64,000 nucleotides of DNA from Salipiger pentaromativorans (GTDB lineage Bacteria > Pseudomonadota > Alphaproteobacteria > Rhodobacterales > Rhodobacteraceae), in the NCBI RefSeq assembly GCF_024721115.1, contig NZ_JAMDHK010000007.1:131041-195040 (forward strand). The letters run 5' to 3'. This document shows positions 57,306 through 64,000 of the stretch, piece by piece (within the stretch, counting starts at the first letter, position 1; the number at the start of each line of letters is the position of its first letter). The notes beneath the pieces are model-generated. The model was not told the origin of the DNA, ran no database searches, and saw only the letters and a list, made by a program, of their open reading frames with translations. Position numbers and translations under genes: made by a program.

Positions 57306-57928
57306 TTCCTCTGCTCCGGAAATTCGGCAAAGCCCGGAAATCCCGTCCCGGCAAGGGCGTTCTGGCGGTGATCGGCGGGCTGCTCATCGCCTCCGCCGTG
57401 GCCCGGGTCGGCGTGCAGGCGGGTGCCGCTCTGGCACTCGAAGGCGGCGATCCCGCCCCCGCAGCCGCGCATGACACCGGCCAGACCCAGACATCGGATC
57501 TGCCCGGCTGCGCGGCGGAGGAAGACATTGCGCCGATTCTCGAGGCGCTGCGGCAGCGCGAGGCGCGGGTCGCCAAGCGCGAGGCCGATATCCAGACGCG
57601 CATGCAGGCGCTCTCGGTCGCCGAAGCGGAGATCGAGCGCAAGATGACCGCCATGGAAGAGGCCGAGCAAAAGCTCCGCGCGACCCTGGCCATGGCGCAG
57701 AACGCCGCCGAGGACGACGTCTCGCAGCTCACCCAGGTCTATGCCACGATGAAGCCGAAGCAGGCCTCGGCACTGTTCGAGGAGATGGATCCGGAGTTCG
57801 CCGCCGGCTTCCTCGGGCGCATGCGGCCCGATGCGGCGGCTGCGATCATGGCGGGTCTCACACCGCAAAAAGCCTATACGATCAGCGTCCTGCTGGCAGG
57901 CCGGAATGCCGGGGCCCCGAAGGAATAG
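57302..57928 (+). CDS. motE: MotE-like periplasmic motor protein
   Basis: A 208-residue protein with one N-terminal membrane helix (about 19-45), a long coiled coil (about 75-135, Glu/Ala/Arg rich) and a C-terminal MgtE-N-like domain (about 145-208, LTQVYATMKPKQASALFEEM and AAAIMAGLTPQKA). This is the layout of MotE, the chaperone for the periplasmic motor protein MotC in Rhizobiales. motC itself is not in this window, so the functional name is by similarity of layout only. Confidence 0.78.
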   Translation: MIPLLRKFGKARKSRPGKGVLAVIGGLLIASAVARVGVQAGAALALEGGDPAPAAAHDTGQTQTSDLPGCAAEEDIAPILEALRQREARVAKREADIQTRMQALSVAEAEIERKMTAMEEAEQKLRATLAMAQNAAEDDVSQLTQVYATMKPKQASALFEEMDPEFAAGFLGRMRPDAAAAIMAGLTPQKAYTISVLLAGRNAGAPKE

Positions 57929-57944
57929 CGCCCCGGCCGGGCGG

Positions 57945-58370
57945 TCAGGAGGCGCGGGCGGCAAAAGCCTCGATCTGGGCCGCGGGCAGCGCACCCGATT
58001 GCCGGCCCGCCTCGCGCCCCTTGGCAAAGGCGATCAGCGTGGGGATGCCGCGAATCCCGAAGGAGGCCGCCGCCTGCGGGTGCATTTCGGTGTTCACCTT
58101 GACCAGCCGCGCCTTGCCCTTCAGCGATCCGGCGGCCTTGGAAAACTCCGGCGCCATCATCCGGCAGGGCCCGCACCAGGGCGCCCAGAAATCCACCACA
58201 AGCGGCATTTCGTCGGTGCGAATCGCCTTGGCGAGCGTCTCGGCATCCAGTTCGCGCGCCTTGCCCTCGACCAGAGCCGCGCCGCAGGTGCCGCATTTCG
58301 GCCCCGCATCCAGCCGTTCCGCGGGAACGCGATTCGTCTGACCGCATTCAAAACAGACCATTTTGACCAT
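57945..58370 (-). CDS. trxC: Zinc-ribbon thioredoxin (thioredoxin 2)
   Basis: A 141-residue thioredoxin with an N-terminal zinc ribbon (CFECGQTN and CGTCGAAL, four Cys at about residues 6, 9, 26 and 29), typical of TrxC, followed by a thioredoxin domain with the active site WCGPC in FWAPWCGPCRMMAPE and cis-Pro in GIPTLIAF. It is a cytoplasmic disulfide reductase often linked to oxidative stress. The start ATG 58370 has a Gly-rich SD (AAAGGGG); an internal ATG three codons on is possible. Convergent with motE. Confidence 0.93.
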   Translation of the reverse strand: MVKMVCFECGQTNRVPAERLDAGPKCGTCGAALVEGKARELDAETLAKAIRTDEMPLVVDFWAPWCGPCRMMAPEFSKAAGSLKGKARLVKVNTEMHPQAAASFGIRGIPTLIAFAKGREAGRQSGALPAAQIEAFAARAS

Positions 58371-58508
58371 CGCAGGCCCCTTTCTCCACATTCCAGTTAT
58401 GATATATGTGTCTTGCACGCCATCGTGACAATCCCCTGGGGAAACTGTGCATTGATTTCGCGTTTTCCATGAGGACAATGAGAGAGCTGTCACCCAGAAA
58501 TTCGAGTT

Positions 58509-59075
58509 ATGCCCATGATCACCCGTCGTAAATTTGTCGCCAGCGCCGCGGCAGGCACCGTTCTCGCCGCCGCCGCCCCGGCCTCTGCATTCGAAGTCGA
58601 TCCGAAATTCCGGCCGCAAGCGGTGCGGATCAAGAACGATCTCACCCCCGGTCAGATCCTCATCCTGCCTCGCGCGCATTTCCTTTACTACGTCTCCGGC
58701 CCCGGTCAGGCGATCCGCTACGGTGTGGGCGTCGGCAAGGCGGGGCTGGAATTCACCGGCGATGCCATCATCCAGGTGAAAAAGGAATGGCCGACCTGGC
58801 GCCCCACCCAGGAGATGATCGAGCGCGATCCCGGCGCCTATGGCAAGTTCAAGGGCAACGACTATGTCCAGCCCGGCGGCCCCGGCAATCCGCTTGGCGC
58901 GCGCGCGCTCTACCTGTTCCAGAACGGCCGCGACACGTTCTTCCGCATCCATGGCACCACGGCCCCGCAGTCGATCGGACGGTCGGTGTCGAACGGCTGT
59001 ATCCGCATGCTCAACGAACATGTGATCGACCTGTACAACCGGGTTCCGCTCGGAACGCCCGTCACCGTGCTCTAA
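58509..59075 (+). CDS. Tat-exported L,D-transpeptidase
   Basis: A 188-residue YkuD-family enzyme. The N-terminus carries a twin-arginine signal (ITRRKFVASAAAG...ASA), so it is exported folded by Tat. The catalytic domain has FFRIHGTTAP (His) and SVSNGCIRML (Cys), the HGTx and SxGCIR signature of L,D-transpeptidases, which make 3-3 cross-links or attach lipoproteins to peptidoglycan. The ATG at 58509 is assumed; another ATG follows two codons later. It is divergent from trxC. Confidence 0.92.
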   Translation: MPMITRRKFVASAAAGTVLAAAAPASAFEVDPKFRPQAVRIKNDLTPGQILILPRAHFLYYVSGPGQAIRYGVGVGKAGLEFTGDAIIQVKKEWPTWRPTQEMIERDPGAYGKFKGNDYVQPGGPGNPLGARALYLFQNGRDTFFRIHGTTAPQSIGRSVSNGCIRMLNEHVIDLYNRVPLGTPVTVL

Positions 59076-59097
59076 GCCCGGTCCGGTTCAAGATGCA

Positions 59098-59121
59098 GCG
59101 GCGCTCCGAAACGGGCGCCGC
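59098..59121 (+). terminator. Weak hairpin after the L,D-transpeptidase gene
   Basis: GCGGCGC and GCGCCGC form a 7-bp stem with a 10-base loop, followed by CTTCGTGTCT. It lies 23 bases past the stop codon. Lack of a T-tract makes it uncertain. Confidence 0.35.
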
Positions 59122-59265
59122 CTTCGTGTCTGGCGCCGTATTCCCTGAAAATCCCGGATAATTGCTCTTTTCACGCCGCAGGCCCGCCATAATCGCGCCG
59201 GAATCCGGGGGAATTAATTCTTCCGTAGGCTTTGCAGCGTAGCACGGACGCGAACGGAGGATCTT

Positions 59266-59460
59266 ATGGCGATGATGGCACTTCTGATGGGCAGCGTCCT
59301 GGGCTTTTTCGGCGCCATTGCCGCCTGGCTTGTCTTCGACGTCTCGCTGACCTCCGCCGTCACGCTCTATTTCGGCAGCGCCTTGGGCTTCGGCCTGCTG
59401 CCCCTCGTCGCCTGCGCCCTGCGCAGCGACGCGACACCCGAACCGGCCCCCGCGCGCTAG
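59266..59460 (+). CDS. Small two-helix membrane protein
   Basis: A 64-residue protein with two predicted membrane helices (LLMGSVLGFFGAIAAWLVF and AVTLYFGSALGFGLLPLVA) and a short polar tail with Pro and Ala. A perfect GGAGG SD lies 7 bases before the ATG, which supports real translation. Its stop overlaps the end of the convergent arylesterase gene by 4 bases. Function unknown. Confidence 0.75.
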   Translation: MAMMALLMGSVLGFFGAIAAWLVFDVSLTSAVTLYFGSALGFGLLPLVACALRSDATPEPAPAR

Positions 59461-60155
59461 GGCCGGCCCGCCTCTTTCTCCGAAATCCGCGCGATCAGCG
59501 CCTCGACGGACGGCCCCAGCGCCGCGACGATCCGCGTCACCCCTTCACCCGAAGGGTGAATTCCATCCGGCTGCATCAGCCCCGCCGCCGTCTCGGGCGG
59601 CGCGTCATCGGGCAGGATGCCTTCGAAGAAGCTGGGGAAATACAGCGCGCCATAGCGCTCGGCCAGCTCCGGATACAGCGCATCGAACGCCACCTTGTAC
59701 TCGGGCCCGTAATTGCCCGGCGCCTTCATCCCCACCAGCAGCACCTCGACATCCTTCTCGGCGGCGGCCTGGAGAATCCCTTCGATATTGGCGCGCGACA
59801 TCTCGGGAGGCAGCCCGCGCAGCAGATCATTGCCGCCCAGCGTCACGATCATCCCCTGGATCTCGGGGGTCAGCGACCAGTCCACGCGCGACAGACCGCC
59901 CGCCGTGGTGTCGCCCGACACGCCGCCATTCACCAACCGCACGTCATGACCCCGCTCCGCCAGCCAAGCCCGGAGCTGTGGCACAAAGCCCTCCTGCTCG
60001 ATCAGCCCGTAGCCCTGGGTCAGACTGTCGCCCAGCGCCAGAAGATGCACCTGTCCGGCGCGCGCGGGCCCGGCGAGCACGCCGCAAAGCAGCATCAGCC
60101 CGACCAGCGCCTTGTTGAGCCACGCGCGGGCCCCATATGTAAGCGAGTGCATCAT
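59457..60155 (-). CDS. tesA: Arylesterase / lysophospholipase, SGNH family
   Basis: A 232-residue SGNH hydrolase with an N-terminal signal (about 1-33, ending ARA) and the four blocks: Ser in ALGDSLTQGYG, Gly in NGGVSGDTTAGG, Asn in GGNDLLRG, and Asp/His in MQPDGIHPSGEG. The family covers TesA-type multifunctional esterases of the periplasm. It is divergent from an ABC ATPase and permease pair, the tesA-ybbA-ybbP arrangement also known in E. coli, with only 18 bases between the start codons. Confidence 0.92.
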   Translation of the reverse strand: MMHSLTYGARAWLNKALVGLMLLCGVLAGPARAGQVHLLALGDSLTQGYGLIEQEGFVPQLRAWLAERGHDVRLVNGGVSGDTTAGGLSRVDWSLTPEIQGMIVTLGGNDLLRGLPPEMSRANIEGILQAAAEKDVEVLLVGMKAPGNYGPEYKVAFDALYPELAERYGALYFPSFFEGILPDDAPPETAAGLMQPDGIHPSGEGVTRIVAALGPSVEALIARISEKEAGRP

Positions 60156-60173
60156 TTTTCCGGACGCTCCTTC

Positions 60174-60869
60174 ATGCCCGATCCCGTTATCGCCCTCAAA
60201 GATGTCACGCTGAGCCTGCGCGGCAATGCCGGACTGGTGGAAATCCTGCACGGCATTTCGCTGGATGTGACCAGGGGCGAGACGCTGGGGCTCATCGGTC
60301 CGTCGGGCAGCGGGAAATCCTCTCTTCTCATGGTCATGGGCGGTCTCGAGAACGCCACCAGCGGCCGGGTCGATGTTCTGGGCCACGATCTGACCGCGAT
60401 GGACGAAGACCAGCTCGCCCGGTTCCGCCGCGATCATATGGGCGTGGTGTTCCAGAGCTTCAACCTGATCCCCACCATGACCGCGCTGGAAAATGTCGCG
60501 ACTCCGCTGGAGCTGGCCGGCCACAAGGACGCCTTCGACCGCGCCCAGGCCGAGCTCGAGGCGGTCGGGCTCGCCCAGCGCGCCGATCACTATCCCGCGC
60601 AGATGTCAGGCGGCGAACAGCAGCGCGTGGCGCTGGCCCGCGCCTCGGCGCCGCGGCCCGACATCCTGCTCGCCGACGAACCCACCGGCAACCTCGACGG
60701 TGCCAACGGCGCGGCGATCATGGACCTGCTCTTTGGCCTGCGCGACCGGCACGGCGCGACACTGGTGCTGGTCACCCATTCCAATGCGCTGGCGCAGCGC
60801 TGCGACCGGGTGGTGCGGTTGACCGACGGGCGCGTCGACGATGCCGCAAAGGCGAGGGCCGCCGAATGA
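60174..60869 (+). CDS. ybbA: ABC transporter ATP-binding protein, YbbA type
   Basis: A 231-residue ABC ATPase of the MacB/LolD group. Walker A is GPSGSGKSS, the signature is MSGGEQQRVALARA, Walker B is ILLADEP, and the switch His is in LVTHS. It overlaps the downstream permease gene by 4 bases (ATGA). Next to an SGNH esterase this is the YbbA-YbbP pair, probably involved in lipid or envelope handling; the substrate is not known. Confidence 0.92.
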   Translation: MPDPVIALKDVTLSLRGNAGLVEILHGISLDVTRGETLGLIGPSGSGKSSLLMVMGGLENATSGRVDVLGHDLTAMDEDQLARFRRDHMGVVFQSFNLIPTMTALENVATPLELAGHKDAFDRAQAELEAVGLAQRADHYPAQMSGGEQQRVALARASAPRPDILLADEPTGNLDGANGAAIMDLLFGLRDRHGATLVLVTHSNALAQRCDRVVRLTDGRVDDAAKARAAE

Positions 60870-63391
60870 GCCTGCGCATCGCTGCCCGCTTTGCCCGGCG
60901 CGAGCTGCGCGGCGGGCTGCGCGGCTTTCGCATCTTTCTGGCCTGTCTTGCGCTCGGGGTTGCGGCGATTGCAGGGGTCGGCTCTGTCCGCTCGGCGATT
61001 CAGGCCGGGCTGGCCGATCAGGGCGCCATTCTGCTGGGCGGCGACGCACAGGCCAAATTCACCTACCGCTTTGCCTCGGAGGAGGAGCGTGCCTGGCTGG
61101 CCGAGGTCTCGGTCGCGCTGTCCGAGGTGACCGATTTCCGCTCGATGGCGGTGGTCGACCGGGAGTCCGGGGCCGAGCGCGGGCTCACCCAGGTGAAATC
61201 GGTCGATTCCGCCTATCCGCTGCTGGGCACGATGCAACTCGACCCGCCGATGCCGCTGGATGAGGCGCTTGCGGGCGGTGCGCAGCCCGGCGCGGTGATG
61301 GCCCCGGTGCTGGCCGACCGGCTCGGGCTGTCGCCGGGCGATACGTTCCGGCTGGGCACCCAGCCCTTCACTCTCAGCGCGGTGATCGTGACCGAGCCGG
61401 ACGATGCCGGCGACGGGTTCGGCCTGGGGCCGCGCACGCTGGTGCGCACCGCCGATCTCCAGGGCTCCGGCCTGCTGGCGCCGGGCTCGCTTTTTGAAAC
61501 CGAATACCGGATCCTGGTGCCCGAGGGCACCGACATGAACGCGCTGCGCGACAGCGCGGAGGCGCGGTTCGCGGGCACCGGCGTCCGCTGGCGCGATGCG
61601 CGCAACGGCGCGCCCGGAGTTGCGCGCTTTGTCGACCGGCTGGGCAGTTTCCTGGTGCTGGTGGGGCTGTCGGGGCTGGCCGTGGGCGGTATCGGCGTGT
61701 CGGCGGCGGTGCGGGCCTATCTGGCGCGCAAGACCGGCGTCATCGCCACGCTGCGCACGCTGGGCGCCAGCCGTGCAGTGATCTTTCTGACCTATTTCCT
61801 CCAGATCGGCGCGCTCAGCCTGCTGGGCATCGCGCTTGGCCTGATCCTCGGCGCGGCGATCCCGCTTCTGTTCGCCCCGCTGATCGCCTCGGCGCTGCCG
61901 ATCCCGGTGATCTTCACCCTCTATCCCGCGCCGCTTGCCGAAGCGGCGGTCTATGGCGTGCTGACGGCGCTACTCTTCACGCTCTGGCCGCTTGCCCGCA
62001 CCGAAGAGGTGCGCGCCGCCGCACTCTTCCGTGACGCGCTGGACAGCGCCCGTGCGCTGCCCGCCGCGCGTTATGTCATCGCCACGCTGCTGCTGCTGGC
62101 GCTGCTTGTGGCGGTGGCCGCGCTGTTCTCCGGCGATCCGCGCATCACGCTGTGGACGGCGGGCGGCATCCTTGGCGCGCTGGTCATCCTCGCGGTGGCG
62201 GCCACCGGCATCCGCGCCCTGGCAAAACGCGCGACACCCGCCGCACGCGGCCGCCCGGTCTGGCGCTGGGCTTTGGGCGCCATCGGCGGGCCGCGCGAGA
62301 CCGCGGCCTCGGTGGTGCTGTCGCTGGGGCTGGGGCTGTCGGTACTGGCCGCCATCGGCCAGATCGACGGCAACCTGCGCGCCGCGATCAGCCGCGATCT
62401 GCCCGAGGTCGCGCCCTCCTATTTCTTTGTCGACATCCAGCCCGACCAGATCGACGGCTATCTCGCCCGGCTGGAAGGCGACCCCGCCGTGAGCCGTGTA
62501 GATACCGCACCGATGCTGCGCGGGGTGATCACGCAGATCAACGGGCAGAACGCGCAGGACGTCGCGGGCGATCACTGGGTGGTGCGCGGCGACCGCGGCA
62601 TCACCTATGCGGCGAGACCCGACAGCCGCACCATCGTCACCGAAGGCGAATGGTGGCCTGAGGATTACGACGGCCCGCCGCAGATCAGCTTTGCCCGCGA
62701 AGAGGCCGAGGAGATCGGCCTCAAGCTCGGCGACGAGATCACCTTCAACGTGCTGGGCCGCGACATCACCGCGACGATCACCAGTTTCCGCGATGTGGAT
62801 TTCTCCACCGCCGGGATCGGCTTTGTCATGACGCTGAACCCCGCCGCGCTGCGCGGCGCGCCGCATACCTTCATCTCGACCGTCTATGCCGAGCCGGAAG
62901 CCGAAGCGCAGATCCTGCGCGATCTCGCCAGCGCCTATCCCAATATCACCGCCATTCGGGTGCGCGACGCCATCGACCGGGTGAGCGTGCTGCTCGAAGG
63001 CATCGCGGGCGCCATCCGCTGGGGCGCGGCGGCGACGCTGCTCACCGGCTTTCTGGTGCTGATCGGCGCGGCGGCGGCAGGCGAGGGCGCGCGTACCTAT
63101 GAGGCGGCGGTGCTGAAGACGCTGGGCGCCAGCCGCGCCCGCATATTGCAGAGCTTCGCCCTGCGCTCGGCGCTTCTGGGCGCGGGCGCCGGGGTGGTGG
63201 CGCTGGGGGCAGGAATCCTCGGCGGCTGGGCGGTCAGCACCTTCCTGATGGAGACGGAATTCGGCGTCATCTGGTCCTCGGCGCTGGGAATCATCGCGGG
63301 CGGCGTTCTGGCGACGCTTCTGGCCGGCCTCGGCTTTGCCTGGCGACCGCTGTCGGCGCGGCCCGCGCGGGTGCTGCGGGCGCGCGAATAG
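60866..63391 (+). CDS. ybbP: ABC transporter permease, YbbP/FtsX type
   Basis: An 841-residue membrane protein with two FtsX-type units: a first helix near the N-terminus, a large extracytoplasmic domain (about 45-250), membrane helices at about 258-280, 305-345 and 355-380, further helices (about 405-450), a second periplasmic domain (about 490-705), and three C-terminal helices. This is the YbbP (DUF214-like) topology with ten or so helices. It acts with the ATPase encoded upstream. Confidence 0.92.
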   Translation: MSLRIAARFARRELRGGLRGFRIFLACLALGVAAIAGVGSVRSAIQAGLADQGAILLGGDAQAKFTYRFASEEERAWLAEVSVALSEVTDFRSMAVVDRESGAERGLTQVKSVDSAYPLLGTMQLDPPMPLDEALAGGAQPGAVMAPVLADRLGLSPGDTFRLGTQPFTLSAVIVTEPDDAGDGFGLGPRTLVRTADLQGSGLLAPGSLFETEYRILVPEGTDMNALRDSAEARFAGTGVRWRDARNGAPGVARFVDRLGSFLVLVGLSGLAVGGIGVSAAVRAYLARKTGVIATLRTLGASRAVIFLTYFLQIGALSLLGIALGLILGAAIPLLFAPLIASALPIPVIFTLYPAPLAEAAVYGVLTALLFTLWPLARTEEVRAAALFRDALDSARALPAARYVIATLLLLALLVAVAALFSGDPRITLWTAGGILGALVILAVAATGIRALAKRATPAARGRPVWRWALGAIGGPRETAASVVLSLGLGLSVLAAIGQIDGNLRAAISRDLPEVAPSYFFVDIQPDQIDGYLARLEGDPAVSRVDTAPMLRGVITQINGQNAQDVAGDHWVVRGDRGITYAARPDSRTIVTEGEWWPEDYDGPPQISFAREEAEEIGLKLGDEITFNVLGRDITATITSFRDVDFSTAGIGFVMTLNPAALRGAPHTFISTVYAEPEAEAQILRDLASAYPNITAIRVRDAIDRVSVLLEGIAGAIRWGAAATLLTGFLVLIGAAAAGEGARTYEAAVLKTLGASRARILQSFALRSALLGAGAGVVALGAGILGGWAVSTFLMETEFGVIWSSALGIIAGGVLATLLAGLGFAWRPLSARPARVLRARE

Positions 63392-63462
63392 TCACCTTGA
63401 ATACCGGGGCCGTGGCTGGCACTTCATGGGTAACCCCTAGGCTGCCACGGACCTTCCGACCG

Positions 63463-64000
63463 ATGACCGATTCCCTGCCCATGCCGATCTCGACGCTGAC
63501 CCAGGCGCAGCGCACCTCCATCATGAACCTGGTGCGCCGCGCCGCGCGCACCGAGATCATGCCGCGCTTTCGCAGCCTTGACGCCAGCGACATCTCGCAA
63601 AAAACCAGCCGTCAGGATCTGGTGACCGAGGCCGACCGCGCCGCCGAGGCGATGATCGCGCGCGGGTTGGTGGGGCTCTTCCCCAACGCGCTGATCGTGG
63701 GCGAGGAGAATGTCTCGGAAAACCCCGAGGTGCTGGACAAGATCGCCGAGGCCGAGCTGGCCTTCACCATCGACCCGGTGGACGGCACCTGGAATTACGC
63801 CCACGGGCTCGCCACATTCGGCGTGATCCTCTCGGCGCTGCGCTTCGGCAATCCGGTCTTCGGCCTGCTCTACGATCCGGTGATGGACGATTTCGTCATC
63901 GGCGAAACCAATGGCCCGGCGGAAATGATCGTCCCCAAGCGCCGCGTCCGGCGCCCGCTGTCGGTCTCCGCCGGCGGCCAGGTCGAAGAGCTTCAGGGCT
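63463..64000 (+). CDS. Inositol monophosphatase-family protein, 3' end cut by window
   Basis: 179 codons are open to the right edge with no stop. The visible part has the family motifs: DLVTEADRAAE, GEEN (metal-binding Glu region) and IDPVDGTWNYAHG (the DPxDGTxN signature). It may be a histidinol phosphatase, inositol monophosphatase or 3'-phosphoadenosine phosphatase; the C-terminal part needed to choose lies outside the window. The ATG at 63463 (MTDSLPMPIS) has CGACCG but no strong SD; a second in-frame ATG follows 6 codons on. Confidence 0.88.
   Translation, partial: MTDSLPMPISTLTQAQRTSIMNLVRRAARTEIMPRFRSLDASDISQKTSRQDLVTEADRAAEAMIARGLVGLFPNALIVGEENVSENPEVLDKIAEAELAFTIDPVDGTWNYAHGLATFGVILSALRFGNPVFGLLYDPVMDDFVIGETNGPAEMIVPKRRVRRPLSVSAGGQVEELQG

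Noticed and set aside
58374-58508. Divergent promoters between trxC and the L,D-transpeptidase gene
   Set aside because: TTGTCA with CATATA/TATATC was noticed on the minus strand, but spacing alternatives are ambiguous and matches are weak; not called.

Overview
The window is chromosomal DNA from a high-GC alphaproteobacterium, almost certainly a marine Rhodobacterales (Roseobacter-group) species. The evidence is the gene neighbourhoods (rimP-nusA-ylxR-infB, argH-small lipoprotein-DUF2834 gene, pncA/pncB, fliL-motE), the DUF4175 protein, homospermidine synthase, and a flagellar locus of the alphaproteobacterial type. The genus cannot be fixed from this window. No rRNA, tRNA, CRISPR array, integrase or transposase was seen. 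Coding density is high, and many same-strand neighbours overlap by ATGA or GTGA.

Layout. 1-2944 (minus): rimP, nusA, ylxR/L7Ae and the first codons of infB. 3185-8323: gloA, dapD, a lipoprotein, a small unknown gene, a Hint-domain protein and dapE. 8426-16010: a dihydrolipoyl dehydrogenase, RNase R, a GST paired with a divergent WYL regulator, a lytic transglycosylase, a stand-alone AsnC-type ligand-binding protein and hisB. 16031-21036 (minus): gpmI, envC-like, ctpA, rppH and a secreted protein. 21360-22440 is a visibly AT-richer islet holding a winged-helix-like protein and an NPPF-type DNA methyltransferase, inserted between gpmI and carB. 22456-29297: carB, a cyclopropane-fatty-acid synthase and aspS. 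29484-32854 (minus): a copper locus (unknown gene, copA, cueR) with a clear CueR-type promoter. 32950-38312 (minus): rlmN, a DUF4175 protein and lysA. 38522-42890: argH with two small membrane/lipoprotein genes, a divergent TlpA-type thioredoxin, a secreted protein and a diheme cytochrome c peroxidase. 43170-47681 (minus): hisC, tyrA, an extensin-like protein and homospermidine synthase. 47760-53005: pncA, a hybrid histidine kinase and pncB, then trhO. 53045-57928: part of a flagellar locus (fliF, fliH, fliN, fliP on minus; fliL, an unknown gene and motE on plus). 57945-64000: a zinc-ribbon thioredoxin, a Tat-exported L,D-transpeptidase, an arylesterase, an ABC ATPase and permease pair, and a truncated inositol-phosphatase-family gene.

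Functional threads. Three lysine/diaminopimelate genes (dapD, dapE, lysA) are spread over the window. Cell-envelope maintenance recurs (mltB-type transglycosylase, EnvC-like, CtpA, L,D-transpeptidase, extensin-like). NAD salvage (pncA, pncB) shares an operon with a sensor kinase.

Non-coding structure is richer than usual. There are three families of dispersed intergenic palindromes or repeats, terminator hairpins unusually close to the rimP and rppH start codons, a hairpin that covers the ribosome-binding site of the DUF4175 gene, and two divergent gene pairs whose start codons lie only about 20 bases apart.
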